A stretch of DNA of 56,352 nucleotides from Paenibacillus sp. JCM 10914 (GCF_001315105.1 NZ_BAZR01000034.1:1-56352); one strand, 5' to 3'; counted from the stretch's first letter, positions 26,934-36,327 are shown. Numbers and translations are program-made. Notes: a model not told the origin generated them from the letters alone.

Positions 26934-27812
26934 ATGGCTTGTCCGATATGTCGATATGAAATTATGGAAGGCAAGTATTGCCGAAAGTGCGGAGCGCGGC
27001 TAATCACGGAGGAATCGTTGATGAATGCAGCGATGCAAGAGCAGGCAGCTACCTATGAAATTAACAGATCTCACTATAAGACTAGTCCCGCAGCAAGAGT
27101 GGCACAAACACATGAGGCGGAAGCAACGCCGTCGACCCTCTACACTCCGCCTGATCCAGTGCTTGAGCTTGCTGGCCGTGAGCAATTCAAGGAAGAAGCC
27201 CAGCCGAATCCCTATTGGCGAGGAATCCAATTGTACAGTCAGATTTACGGTGATTTCTTCCTCAAGGCATTCAAGCATCCCATTGGCACGGCTGCTGTAA
27301 CGGACAGCTCGCAGTTCCTGAACGCGCTCGTCACCATGCTGCTGCATGTTCTTCTCCTCCCCATGACCGTATATTTGGCTCTTCAATATGAGTTCAGAGG
27401 GCTGCCGGAAGGGGCGTTTACGGAACTTCTGCTAAAGCCGGTGTTATGGCTTGCTTTGTTTATGTTTCTACTGAACGTCTACACGTATGCTGCGGTCAGA
27501 CTATCCTCAAGCTCAACGGCTAAATTGAAGGAAGTCATGACAAGGTTTGGTGTTCTGATGATTCCATTCCTGGCGTTATATCTGATCTTTCTGCTGTTTC
27601 TCATCCTGAATGGTAACATCGCTAAGATCGTTTTGATATTATCTGTATTTACGATGATCATGGCGGTTCCGGTACTTGTTCTGACCAGTTATAAAAGAAG
27701 GCTACCAGGCGGCTTGGATCCGTTCTACGCCATTCTGGCCATTTACGTAGCTACGCTGTTGACCGTCATGATACTTGGCGATTCCATCCTTCAATACATT
27801 TATGGATTATAA
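26934..27812 (+). CDS. Zinc-ribbon membrane protein, function unknown
   Basis: A 292-residue protein. The N-terminus is a zinc ribbon (CPIC at 3-6 and CRKCG about 12 residues later), followed by a polar linker to about residue 110 and then five or six membrane helices with a Yip1-like pattern. ATG 26934 follows AAGGAGGCAG; the longer frame from 26859 has no site. Divergent from the metal-sensing repressor, so the gap might hold shared control, but no operator is seen close to this gene. Not recognised beyond the architecture. Confidence 0.75.
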   Translation: MACPICRYEIMEGKYCRKCGARLITEESLMNAAMQEQAATYEINRSHYKTSPAARVAQTHEAEATPSTLYTPPDPVLELAGREQFKEEAQPNPYWRGIQLYSQIYGDFFLKAFKHPIGTAAVTDSSQFLNALVTMLLHVLLLPMTVYLALQYEFRGLPEGAFTELLLKPVLWLALFMFLLNVYTYAAVRLSSSSTAKLKEVMTRFGVLMIPFLALYLIFLLFLILNGNIAKIVLILSVFTMIMAVPVLVLTSYKRRLPGGLDPFYAILAIYVATLLTVMILGDSILQYIYGL

Positions 27813-27848
27813 CCACGAACAGAGGTTGCACAACGCCTTAAACACCAA

Positions 27849-27897
27849 TAACAGCAAGCCCGTCCGGTGTTGACCCGGTCCCGTGGCTTGCTGTTGT
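27849..27897. terminator. Bidirectional terminator between the zinc-ribbon gene and pbpG
   Basis: AACAGCAAGCC pairs with GGCTTGCTGTT; the loop itself has a small GGT/ACC stem. Confidence 0.75.
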
Positions 27898-27914
27898 GTT
27901 ATTCCCAGCTTGAA

Positions 27915-29978
27915 TTATTCTACCCACCAGCGCTTGAAATCCTGCCACCAGGAATGTTCCTCTTGCTTCTCGGAAGTTTCCGCAGGCTCAGCCTTCTTCG
28001 ATGGTTCACCATGATTATGTTCATCGCAGTATTCGGTAGGTTCGGTTCCCTTCACAAAGACTTCCAACGTTTTGTCCGGACAGTCGCTACCGGCAAGCTT
28101 GCCGCTTTTCGGATCGATATAGGTACTAATGACATCGTCTGGGATCGGAAAAATTTTTGGCGGTACGTTCTCCAGTGCTTTCTCTGTATATTCTGCAAAG
28201 ATCGGCGCGGCCCTTCGGCCATCTACCTTGGTAATCGCCCGTCCTTTGTCATATCCAACCCAAACGGCTGTTGCCAGTTCCGGTGTATAACCGACCAGCC
28301 AGGCATCGGTGTCGGTCGTCCCCGTTTTACCAGCCACCGGACGCTTCATGATAGAGGAGACGCGGTTTCCTGTTCCGCCGGTCTCAAACACCCCCTCCAT
28401 CATCCGAGTAAGCACATAAGCGGCCGCAGGCTCGACTACCTGCTCGCCCGCAGGGGCTGGTGCCGTGTACAATCTTCTTCCGGCGGCATCAGTAATACTT
28501 AATACGGCAATCGGTGCTACCCGTACTCCGTTATTTGCCAGGACGGCATAGGCGGATGCCATCTCCATCGGACTGACGGGCGAAGTGCCTAGGGCTAGCG
28601 AGGGCACCGGTTCAAGGGGACTGGTGATCCCCATGTTTTTGGCCATGCCCGCAACTTTCTCTGGGCCGATCTGCATAATGGTATTCACGGCATAGATATT
28701 GTCCGAGGCGGCAATCGCTTCTCGCATGGGGATCTCCCCTAAGTATTTGTCCCCGAAATTGCTGGGCTGATAGGTTTTGCGATTGTCATCATAATGAAAC
28801 AGCGTCGGTTGGCTGTTAAATACGCTGCGGCTCGTCATTTCTTTGGAAGCGATGGCGGTTAGATACATGATCGGCTTGAAAGCTGACCCAGGCTGCCTCG
28901 TTGTAGCCAGCACATGATTAAATTGACTATGGCGATAGTTCTTACCGCCGACCATGGCTTTGATATGCCCGTTACGCGGATCGATGGATACAAGACCCGT
29001 CTCCAGTTCACTGGTGATGTCCATCCCTGCAGCGACGGCCTCTTCTGCAGCTTGCTGGGCTCGTGGGTCGAGTGTTGTATAAATATTGAGGCCACCTTGT
29101 TCCAGCTGCTTCTCTGTAATGTTAAGCTCCTTCATCACAAGCCCGCGAACGTAGTCGCGGAAGTAGGAAGCGATGATTTTGTTCTCTTGACGATCCTGTG
29201 GTAGAATCGCAAGTTTGGCAGAGGTGGCTTTATCTGCTTCTGCCTGAGTGATGAAACCGGTCTCCACCATGGCATTCAATACAAGTCGCTGTCTTTTGAC
29301 CGCGTTGTCCATGTGGTTGTAAGGAGAATAATAGGTGGGGCCTTTAGGAATTCCGGCAAGCATGGCGCTTTCGGCCAGGGTGAGGTTCTTGGCTGACTTT
29401 CCGAAATAGAGCAATGAAGCGGATTCGATACCATAAGCCCCATGCCCATAATAAATTTCATTTAAGTACATCTCGAGAATCTGTTCTTTCGTGTATTTCA
29501 TCTCCAATTGAGCAGTGAATTTGGCTTCCTTGAGTTTTCGGGTCCATGTCTTCTCATGAGATAAATACAGGTTACGCGCCAGTTGCTGCGTCAACGTACT
29601 TGCTCCTTGCGTTCGATCCATATTACGTAGGTTGACAAGCAAAGCTCTGGCCATGCCTTTGATGTCAAAGCCGGGATGGTCATAAAATTTTCGATCTTCT
29701 ACCGACAATGTCGCTTCGACCAGAAGGGGTGAAATATCCGCTAGATTAACTTGTTCGGACATATGCCCGTTCGTCGAAAAGGTGGCGATCAGATCGCCTT
29801 GACTGTCAAGTAGGCGCGAGTAGCGGGATGTTTCCGCAACGGGCAGAGGTGTTATAAATAAATAGACGAGCAGAATGCCGCCGGCGATAAGGGTTACGCC
29901 GAGAAGGGCGAACAGTAATGAAGCAAGCCGGACGAAACGCCGTTTGCGTTTGGCTGAGGGTGGTTGATGTCCCGGCAT
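27915..29978 (-). CDS. pbpG: Class A penicillin-binding protein (PbpG/YwhE-like)
   Basis: Bifunctional glycosyltransferase/transpeptidase for peptidoglycan synthesis. From ATG 29978 (GGAAGGAG upstream) 687 residues: short cytoplasmic basic stretch (AKRKRRF), one membrane helix, GT51 motifs VEDRKFYDHPG and GASTLTQQLARN, then transpeptidase SAFK (in RQPGSAFKP), SDN (AASDNIY) and KTGTTD. In B. subtilis pbpG (PBP2d, sporulation) sits next to speE and ywhD, which is the arrangement here, though the divergent orientation is consistent rather than proof of orthology. C-terminal tail is low-complexity and acidic, ending in WWQDFKRWW. Confidence 0.92.
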   Translation of the reverse strand: MPGHQPPSAKRKRRFVRLASLLFALLGVTLIAGGILLVYLFITPLPVAETSRYSRLLDSQGDLIATFSTNGHMSEQVNLADISPLLVEATLSVEDRKFYDHPGFDIKGMARALLVNLRNMDRTQGASTLTQQLARNLYLSHEKTWTRKLKEAKFTAQLEMKYTKEQILEMYLNEIYYGHGAYGIESASLLYFGKSAKNLTLAESAMLAGIPKGPTYYSPYNHMDNAVKRQRLVLNAMVETGFITQAEADKATSAKLAILPQDRQENKIIASYFRDYVRGLVMKELNITEKQLEQGGLNIYTTLDPRAQQAAEEAVAAGMDITSELETGLVSIDPRNGHIKAMVGGKNYRHSQFNHVLATTRQPGSAFKPIMYLTAIASKEMTSRSVFNSQPTLFHYDDNRKTYQPSNFGDKYLGEIPMREAIAASDNIYAVNTIMQIGPEKVAGMAKNMGITSPLEPVPSLALGTSPVSPMEMASAYAVLANNGVRVAPIAVLSITDAAGRRLYTAPAPAGEQVVEPAAAYVLTRMMEGVFETGGTGNRVSSIMKRPVAGKTGTTDTDAWLVGYTPELATAVWVGYDKGRAITKVDGRRAAPIFAEYTEKALENVPPKIFPIPDDVISTYIDPKSGKLAGSDCPDKTLEVFVKGTEPTEYCDEHNHGEPSKKAEPAETSEKQEEHSWWQDFKRWWVE

Positions 29979-30097
29979 AATGGTTCTCCTTCCAGATGAC
30001 GGATCTTTTTCTATACTAGTATGGGGCGGAATTGGCAGGATATTCATGGGACGGATTGCTGATTCGGACGTTTGTGACGAGGGGCCTTAACTTTTGG

Positions 30098-30125
30098 TTG
30101 CAATTTGGGCTTGATTTAATATAAT
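30098..30125 (+). promoter_or_regulatory. Promoter of speE-speB
   Basis: TTGCAA (30098-30103), 16-base spacer, TATAAT (30120-30125), about 125 bases upstream of the speE ATG. Confidence 0.6.
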
Positions 30126-30249
30126 CTAATTTGTTTGGTACAATAGGAAAAGTGTGAAACTGTAAGCTAAAGGCATCTGCCCCGAATAAAGTTTTACGGC
30201 TTGGATCTGGACGGCTGAACATTATTCTAGCGGAAAGAAGGTAGAGACG

Positions 30250-31077
30250 ATGGAATTATGGTACACGGAGAAGCAGACCCCCACTTTTGGCATCACGGCT
30301 AAGATCCGGGAGACGTTTGTGCATGAGAAGACGGAGTTTCAACAATTGGATATGATCGATACCGAGGAATTTGGGCGCATGCTCGTTCTGGATGGCATGG
30401 TTATGACTACAATTAAAGATGAATTCGTCTATCATGAGATGGTTGCTCACCCCGCGCTAAACACGCATCCAAATCCGAAGAAGGTTCTTGTCGTCGGCGG
30501 CGGAGACGGTGGTGTCATCCGTGAAGTGATCAAGCATCCGGGCGTAGAGAAGGCTGTCCTAGTTGAAATTGATGGTAAAGTTATTGAATATTCGAAGCAG
30601 TACCTACCTGAGATCGCTGGCAAGTTGGACGATCCGAAGGTTGAAGTGCTGGTTAACGATGGATATATGCATATTATCGAACACAAGAACGAGTACGACG
30701 TGATTATGGTGGATTCCACCGAGCCTGTCGGCCCGGCTGCGCCATTGTTTGAGCGCGGGTTCTATCAAGGGATCTATGAAGCGCTGAAGGAGGACGGTAT
30801 TTTCGTCGCCCAGACGGACAACCCTTGGTTCAAAGCTGACCTGATTCAACAGGTCAACAAGGACGTAAAGGAAATCTTCCCGATTGTACGCGTATACGGC
30901 GCGAACATTCCGACTTATCCAAGTGGTCTGTGGACGTTCACGATGGGCAGCAAAACGCACGATCCGCTTGAGGTGGACGAGTCCACGATCGATGAGATGG
31001 ATACGAAGTATTATTCGCCTCGTCTGCACAAAGCCGCTTTCGTGCTGCCGAAATTCGTGGAAGACCTGGTGAAATAG
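30250..31077 (+). CDS. speE: Spermidine synthase (polyamine aminopropyltransferase)
   Basis: Transfers aminopropyl from decarboxylated S-adenosylmethionine to putrescine. 275 residues, typical. The nucleotide-binding VLVVGGGDGGVIREV, acidic EIDGKVIE and catalytic VDSTEPVGPA are intact. GAAAGAAGG upstream of ATG 30250. It is followed 18 bases later by speB; together they make the arginine-agmatine-putrescine-spermidine route, as in Bacillus. Confidence 0.96.
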   Translation: MELWYTEKQTPTFGITAKIRETFVHEKTEFQQLDMIDTEEFGRMLVLDGMVMTTIKDEFVYHEMVAHPALNTHPNPKKVLVVGGGDGGVIREVIKHPGVEKAVLVEIDGKVIEYSKQYLPEIAGKLDDPKVEVLVNDGYMHIIEHKNEYDVIMVDSTEPVGPAAPLFERGFYQGIYEALKEDGIFVAQTDNPWFKADLIQQVNKDVKEIFPIVRVYGANIPTYPSGLWTFTMGSKTHDPLEVDESTIDEMDTKYYSPRLHKAAFVLPKFVEDLVK

Positions 31078-31095
31078 GGAGGAGCATATAAGCGA

Positions 31096-31965
31096 ATGAA
31101 ATTGGAACAAGGTTATTCCGGCAACGTATTTATTCTGAGCTCCGACGATTACGAAAATTCCAAGGCTGTCATTTATGGCATGCCGATGGACTTTACGGTT
31201 AGTTATCGTCCCGGCTCCCGTTTTGGCCCGGCTCGTATTCGCCAAGCTTCGGTAGGCTTGGAGGAGTATAGCCCTTACCTGGATAAGAGCATCGAAGATA
31301 TGACGTATTTCGATGCAGGTGACTTGATGCTGCCTTTCGGCAACGCCGGCCGCAGTCTTGATGTGATTGGCGAATACGTTGGCAAGCTGCTAGATGACGG
31401 GAAATTCCCGATTGGTCTTGGCGGGGAGCATCTCGTATCGTGGCCGATCATTCAGAAGGTATACGAGAAGTATCCAGATCTCATCCTGATCCATATCGAT
31501 GCGCATGCCGATCTGCGTGAGCACTATGAGGGTGAGCCGTTGTCCCACTCCACGCCGGTACGTAAGGCGGCTGGCATCATGGGCGGCAAGAACATTTATC
31601 AGTTCGGTATCCGTTCCGGTTCCCGTGAGGAGTTCCAGTATGGACGCGAGAACATTAACTTCTATCCGTTCGAGGTAGCTGCGCCTCTTAAGGAAGCTTT
31701 GCCTTCCATGGGTAACCGTCCGGTCTATGTGACGATTGATATCGATGTGCTTGATCCATCGGCCGCACCGGGCACCGGTACAGCTGAAGCGGGCGGCATC
31801 ACATCGAAAGAGCTGCTGGAAGCCGTACATCTAATTGCGGGTTCCGGCGTGAATGTCGTAGGCTGTGATCTGGTGGAAGTGGCGCCGATCTATGATCCGA
31901 CGGAGCAGACTCAGATCGTGGCAGCGAAGCTGATTCGTGAGATGCTGCTGGGTTTTGTGAAGTAA
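31096..31965 (+). CDS. speB: Agmatinase
   Basis: Hydrolyses agmatine to putrescine and urea; ureohydrolase with a dinuclear manganese site. The metal ligands are all visible: GGEH, the DAHADLR segment (in HIDAHADLR), and DIDVLDPSAAPG. 289 residues is the normal length. ATG 31096 has GGGAGGAG upstream. Second gene of the spe operon. Confidence 0.95.
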   Translation: MKLEQGYSGNVFILSSDDYENSKAVIYGMPMDFTVSYRPGSRFGPARIRQASVGLEEYSPYLDKSIEDMTYFDAGDLMLPFGNAGRSLDVIGEYVGKLLDDGKFPIGLGGEHLVSWPIIQKVYEKYPDLILIHIDAHADLREHYEGEPLSHSTPVRKAAGIMGGKNIYQFGIRSGSREEFQYGRENINFYPFEVAAPLKEALPSMGNRPVYVTIDIDVLDPSAAPGTGTAEAGGITSKELLEAVHLIAGSGVNVVGCDLVEVAPIYDPTEQTQIVAAKLIREMLLGFVK

Positions 31966-31969
31966 TTCC

Positions 31970-32340
31970 ACCCACCCAAACCCTCCCTGCGAGGGAGGGC
32001 CCCAAGGGCGCTGCCCTCTGGACACCCGGAAAATGGGTGTCCGGCGTTGGTGCGCGGAGTGGAGGGGGCTGGTGCTTGTGCCCGGCCATCCTCGGGTCTT
32101 GCCCTTGGGGGCAAGCACCTCATGGCCTCTAGTGCGACCATGTGACAGCCGGGTTTGTGCGCCCCGGCTGGAACTGCTGTAGAAAAAGCAAGCTTCCCCT
32201 GTCTAAGCCTAGCGGCTATCGGGGTTGCTTGCTTTTTCGCATTGGTGGGATGGCCCCTCGAATTTCTGCCCTTTGGGCTTGCTTTAGGGCCCGCCAGGGG
32301 TGTTCGAGCAGCCGCGACTTCGTTTCCCGGCTGGATTATA
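31970..32340. other. GC-rich intergenic segment with short inverted repeats
   Basis: No gene. The stretch is visibly richer in G and C than its surroundings and full of self-complementary words: CCCTCC-CTGCGA-GGAGGG (31981-31999 region), GGACACCCG..GGGTGTCC around 32020-32042, and GGGCAAGCACC. The phrase CCAAGGGCGCTGCCCTCTGG looks like a dispersed repeat rather than coding DNA. It carries the two 58-base hairpin repeats listed separately. Confidence 0.5.
32180..32237. repeat. 58-base hairpin repeat, copy 1
   Basis: Stem AAAAAGCAAGC / GCTTGCTTTTT with inner CCCC/GGGG and AGCC/GGCT pairs. Exactly identical over 58 bases to 32339-32396. Able to act as a terminator in either direction. Confidence 0.85.
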
Positions 32341-32396
32341 GAAAAAGCAAGCTTCCCCTGTCTAAGCCTAGCGGCTATCGGGGTTGCTTGCTTTTT
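32339..32396. repeat. 58-base hairpin repeat, copy 2
   Basis: Identical to copy 1 from TAGAAAAAGC to GCTTGCTTTTT. CCCGGCTGGA precedes both copies at slightly different distances, so the repeated unit may be larger. Confidence 0.85.
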
Positions 32397-32405
32397 GGTT
32401 TTTAT

Positions 32406-32427
32406 ATTGACTAAACATTCAGTCAAT
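32406..32427. promoter_or_regulatory. Palindrome resembling a TetR-family operator
   Basis: ATTGACT, eight bases, AGTCAAT. It includes a TTGACT -35-like box. No TetR gene is nearby, so it may be a remnant or bind a distant regulator. Confidence 0.4.
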
Positions 32428-32643
32428 GTTTAAACGCTTAATTTTGCAAGGATTAACGTACAACCTTTTCAATTTAATGGGGCAAGTGGATGATTCAGCT
32501 GAGGGCGACGTTCGTCCAATCATCTCGATTGAGCAATTGAGAAGAAATCATTCGCAGTTCTATGTTATAAACTCAAGAGAGCTTGGTAATGGTGTAGATT
32601 CATATTTTTCGTGAGAGGTTTTAACGCCAATAAGGAGGAATTT

Positions 32644-33135
32644 ATGATGGAAAATACGTCCAGCAAGAAACGAATAGACTCGGCCTCAAGAGTTATTATG
32701 GCAACACCCCGGACTATCTATCAGGCTTTCATTAATTCAGAGGCCCTGGCCTCGTGGCTTCCACCGGAGGGGATGTCGGGTCAGATTGACACGTTTGATG
32801 CCCGCGAAGGCGGGAATTATCGCATGACACTTACTTATATCGGAGCGGACCAGATTAGCGCCGGTAAGTCCTCGGAGAACACGGACGTTGTCCAAGGGAA
32901 ATTCCTGACGTTGGTTCCAGATGAGCGGGTTGTGCAGTTAATTGAATTCGAATCTGAAGACCCTGCTTACGCGGGTCTAATGACCATGACATGGACACTG
33001 ACGTCACTTCCGGAAGGCACGGATGTTACCGTCGTTTGCGAGAACGTGCCTGAAGGGATACGGCAGGAGGATCACGAAGAGGGACTGAATTCCACGCTTG
33101 AGAATCTCGCTAGCTTTAAGGAACGACAACAATAA
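32644..33135 (+). CDS. SRPBCC/AHSA1-domain protein
   Basis: A 163-residue START-like (Aha1 C-terminal-type) hydrophobic-pocket protein. Recognised by the N-terminal strand-helix pattern SRVIMATPRTIYQAF followed by SWLPPEGM, then EGGNYRM and the final MTMTWTLTSLPEGTDVTV and long C-terminal helix. AAGGAGG lies upstream of ATG 32644. Members bind small ligands or act in stress responses; the specific function here is unknown. The third hairpin repeat follows its stop codon. Confidence 0.85.
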   Translation: MMENTSSKKRIDSASRVIMATPRTIYQAFINSEALASWLPPEGMSGQIDTFDAREGGNYRMTLTYIGADQISAGKSSENTDVVQGKFLTLVPDERVVQLIEFESEDPAYAGLMTMTWTLTSLPEGTDVTVVCENVPEGIRQEDHEEGLNSTLENLASFKERQQ

Positions 33136-33152
33136 CGCGCTCCTAGCAAGTA

Positions 33153-33210
33153 AACAAAGCAAGCTTCCCCTAGCCAATGTCTAATGGCTGTTGGGGTTGC
33201 TTGCTTTTTC
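33153..33210. repeat. Hairpin repeat, copy 3 (diverged loop)
   Basis: Same outer stem AAAGCAAGCTTCCCC / GGGGTTGCTTGCTTT as copies 1 and 2, but a different apical part (TAGCCA...TGGCT), still base-paired. It lies between two converging genes and can terminate both. Confidence 0.8.
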
Positions 33211-33214
33211 ATGT

Positions 33215-35290
33215 TTAGTTCAAGTCGATCAGGAATGCAGAGTTGGAGGCCCCGGCAAATACGATGGTGCCGTTCTCCGGTAAGGTGACGGTATTCTCGC
33301 CGCTGGCTACGGTGAAGTTCACGCATATGCCTTGCTCGTTGTACACCGCGAATGCGCCGTGGAACGGCATCTTGACGGTCATCGTTTTACCCGCTGCTGC
33401 TTCCGGTACCGTGTACCATTTAGCATGGCCATTCGGCTGGAGGGTTACGACCGATTTTTTGCCGGCATACAGTGGGGTCACGCTGTCTTCGCTTACGAAG
33501 AGGCTTCCCGCCGCTTCCAGATACTCCTGTCCGTCTTGGTTATAGAATTTGAATACGGACGTATCACGGCTACCTGTACCAGGAACTTGATGATCGCTGA
33601 AAGCCGTGTTCGGGTCAATGAGTTTTTTATCCAGCATATAGCCTTCGAGGCCCGCTGCGGTGTTGATCTCTAACACAGGTTTTTGAATAAGGTACATCAG
33701 AGAAGTGTATTTTTCATTCAGCGGATAGAAGGTTTTTCCTTCACGTGCCACCCATGCCGCTTTTGTCTCTCCCGTTATTTCATGACTTGCAAGCTTCTCT
33801 CCAATATATTGCGAGATCGCCAGCTGTCCCAATTCCGGAATGGCTACATACTGTCTCGCCCACATGTAGGTGCGTTCATTCTTCTCTGTGACGAAGCTAA
33901 TCTTGATACTGCCATCCTCACTGACAAATGTTCCGTCTTTCGTGTAAACATATTTCTCTGCCGGATATTCGGGCACAATCGGTACAGTAATCAGCAATTC
34001 GCCTTCCTCGGTAATATCGGCTTTCATCTGTTGATTTGTAGCCCCGTAGTATCCCGCGTGCTTGGACACATCGCTCGGCATATCAGCCTTAACAGGGGTA
34101 CCGAACGATTTTTCCGGCAGGAATTCATCAATCGTACCGTTGTCTTTCAGTGCGTGTAACAGCAGCTCATTGGCGAGTAGCTGGTTGGTGGCGCTTGAAC
34201 CCCCGGAAGACAGTACAGCCGCCGCCATGTTTTGCTCTGGCAGCACGACCAAGGAAGCATGATACAGAATGGTATCGCCGCCTTTTGTTACGGCTTTTAT
34301 ATCATATTGATTGAACGGGAACAATTTCACACTATCCCAGCCCAGGCCATAATCAAGAGAGTTGTCGGCATCTTCCGGCCATATTCCTTTTTTGTACTCA
34401 TCTTGCTCCATGGCCTTTATGGACTTCTCCGAGAGAATGCCTGTCGCTTCTCCGGTAAAGATGGTGGAGAATTTCAACAAGTCCTCCGCAGTGGAGTAGA
34501 TCCCGCCTGTGCCGATGACGTTAATCACTTCATTAGGTAGTTGTGCTGGACTTGTCGGGAAATAAAGCCCTGGCAACTTGCTCGCGTCCAGCTTTTCTTG
34601 CGATGTTTTGGTGTTGTTCATTTCGAGCGGTTTTGTAATGGATTGATGGATGAATGCGGTGTAACTCATGCCGCTTACACGTTCAACCAGTATCTCGGCA
34701 AGCGTAAAGGAATCATTGCTATAAACCGAGTATGCACCTGGATCAGCTTTTAGATTTTGCGTCGACAACTGCGCTAACAGTGAATCGTGTGCATAGGTAT
34801 CATTATCCTCAAATAGGAAGGCGTTGCGAAGACTCGAGCCTTGAAGACCGGAGGAATGGTTGAGCAGCATGCGCGGCGTAATCTTGGTGTACCGCTCATC
34901 CTTCATTTTGAAATCGGGTATGTACGAAACGAGAGGCGTATCGAGATCGATCTTCCCGTCATCTACCAATTTCATAACGGCTACAGCGGTGAACACCTTG
35001 CTCGTAGAACCGATGCCGTATAGGGTATCTTTAGTCAACGGCTTGGTGCCTTCGGCATCGTTCACACCGGCTTGACCCGACAGTTTCACGGTTCCGTTAT
35101 CGATGAGGGCGTATTGGACGCTGGTTGTACCATAAGTTCCGGTTAATAAGGCAGCTTTCTCAGCGGCGATCTTCTCCAGATTTCCGCCGACTGTACCCGT
35201 CTTGCTGTCATCGGCTGCCATAACCCCGGCAGGAATGAGCATCGAGACCGTGAGCAGAGAAACCAGTAAACGCGATAGTCTTTTCTTCAA
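33215..35290 (-). CDS. Secreted serine hydrolase of the beta-lactamase (class C) fold
   Basis: A 691-residue exported protein: signal peptide (1-25), then a serine beta-lactamase-like domain with catalytic STSK (residues 95-98) and the tyrosine motif YSND near residue 187; a long C-terminal beta-rich region of about 300 residues follows. Such proteins are usually peptidases or esterases rather than true beta-lactamases. The start is TTG 35290, supported by AAGGAGG seven bases upstream. No regulator or partner gene adjoins it. Confidence 0.88.
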   Translation of the reverse strand: MKKRLSRLLVSLLTVSMLIPAGVMAADDSKTGTVGGNLEKIAAEKAALLTGTYGTTSVQYALIDNGTVKLSGQAGVNDAEGTKPLTKDTLYGIGSTSKVFTAVAVMKLVDDGKIDLDTPLVSYIPDFKMKDERYTKITPRMLLNHSSGLQGSSLRNAFLFEDNDTYAHDSLLAQLSTQNLKADPGAYSVYSNDSFTLAEILVERVSGMSYTAFIHQSITKPLEMNNTKTSQEKLDASKLPGLYFPTSPAQLPNEVINVIGTGGIYSTAEDLLKFSTIFTGEATGILSEKSIKAMEQDEYKKGIWPEDADNSLDYGLGWDSVKLFPFNQYDIKAVTKGGDTILYHASLVVLPEQNMAAAVLSSGGSSATNQLLANELLLHALKDNGTIDEFLPEKSFGTPVKADMPSDVSKHAGYYGATNQQMKADITEEGELLITVPIVPEYPAEKYVYTKDGTFVSEDGSIKISFVTEKNERTYMWARQYVAIPELGQLAISQYIGEKLASHEITGETKAAWVAREGKTFYPLNEKYTSLMYLIQKPVLEINTAAGLEGYMLDKKLIDPNTAFSDHQVPGTGSRDTSVFKFYNQDGQEYLEAAGSLFVSEDSVTPLYAGKKSVVTLQPNGHAKWYTVPEAAAGKTMTVKMPFHGAFAVYNEQGICVNFTVASGENTVTLPENGTIVFAGASNSAFLIDLN

Positions 35291-35399
35291 TGAATACCTC
35301 CTTAAAGATGAATGTCTTACTTAGTACGATTTACCAGCCGAAAAGGTTCAAAAAATATGACAAATTTGAAATTATTATTGAATTTCGTCCATAAAACAA

Positions 35400-35449
35400 T
35401 AAAGCACGCCCGATATATCAACCATTCGGCTGACACTATCAGACGTGCT
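35400..35449 (-). terminator. Terminator of the PAP2 gene
   Basis: Minus strand AGCACGTCTGATA pairs with TATCGGGCGTGCT (two mismatches) followed by TTATTG. Confidence 0.6.
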
Positions 35450-35468
35450 ATTGGGGCTTGTTGAATAT

Positions 35469-35993
35469 CTAACTTAGTGCAATGATCAGACCAGAAGTGG
35501 TACCGATTAAACAGCCGGCCAAACAATCGGAGGGATAATGAAAGCCAAGAGAAATTCTTGAGAAGGCAACGGTAAGTGCAATAAATATCAATAGCACGGA
35601 CAGCCAGGGCATAATGAACAGAAATGGCGTGATGATAGAAAATATGGCTGTTGAATGACCGGAAGGGAAAGAGTGATCCTTCATCGGTTTTTTCTCGAAT
35701 CGCACTTGCTCCAGCGCAAGGTATGGGCGAATCCGCCGCATCTTTCGCTTAATAAGGGCGGTTATGATGAAGCTAAGGACCAGTGCGGCAAAGCTCTGCC
35801 ATCCCATCACATTCCAAGGCTCTGGTGCGAATAACGCTATTGAAAGTGTTAGCACAATGGTAAAGGTAGCTCCCCCCATATGGGTGACCAGCGAGAGCAA
35901 GAAATCCACCGTTTTGTTGCTGATCTTCCGATTGCACCAGCGGAACAGAAGGCGGTCATGCTGCTGAAGCCAATCCATCGAACGAGTTAACAT
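35469..35993 (-). CDS. PAP2-family membrane phosphatase
   Basis: Lipid phosphatase of the undecaprenyl-pyrophosphate phosphatase/PA-phosphatase superfamily. The three signature motifs are intact and in order: KRKMRRIRP, SFPSGHS and SRISLGFHYPSD. 174 residues with five or six membrane helices; the phosphatase site should face the outside. ATG 35993 follows GAGGTG. Likely candidate for recycling undecaprenyl pyrophosphate (BcrC-like), inferred from size and motifs. Confidence 0.9.
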   Translation of the reverse strand: MLTRSMDWLQQHDRLLFRWCNRKISNKTVDFLLSLVTHMGGATFTIVLTLSIALFAPEPWNVMGWQSFAALVLSFIITALIKRKMRRIRPYLALEQVRFEKKPMKDHSFPSGHSTAIFSIITPFLFIMPWLSVLLIFIALTVAFSRISLGFHYPSDCLAGCLIGTTSGLIIALS

Positions 35994-36327
35994 TGTGAAC
36001 AGAACACCTCACATTATATTTTTGTATACTTGCGGGCCTGTCGTAAGGATATAAACCGAATATCTGTGTCGTGGGCACCTTGTCGCAGGACAAGATGCTT
36101 ACATACGACAGTATACAGGAGATTTGTTAAGTGTGGGTACGAAATGGGAGTAAAATTTCATGAAATCGTATGTTTGTAAGCAAAATGATCATCCATAGTG
36201 GCATTTTCACAAATGAAACGGGATGACAGGTCGACTCGTCAAACCATTACTCCCGTGAATGTTTCCATGTAATCGCGGCACGGAATCCGATATAATGAGA
36301 ACATCTCACTTTTTAAGGAGGGTCTAG
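35994..36327. other. Divergent intergenic region
   Basis: Holds the promoters of the PAP2 gene (left) and the nitrilase gene (right). TATAAT at 36291-36296 is a fair -10 for the nitrilase gene but has no good -35. CTTGTC-GCAG-GACAAG at 36079-36094 is a short perfect hairpin of unknown meaning. Confidence 0.4.

Noticed and set aside
32426..32614. A 62-codon open frame after the palindrome
   Set aside because: No ribosome binding site before the ATG and no similarity I could recognise; probably chance.
33215..35290. A resistance beta-lactamase
   Set aside because: The 691-residue length with a long C-terminal domain fits serine hydrolase/esterase relatives rather than a true class C beta-lactamase.
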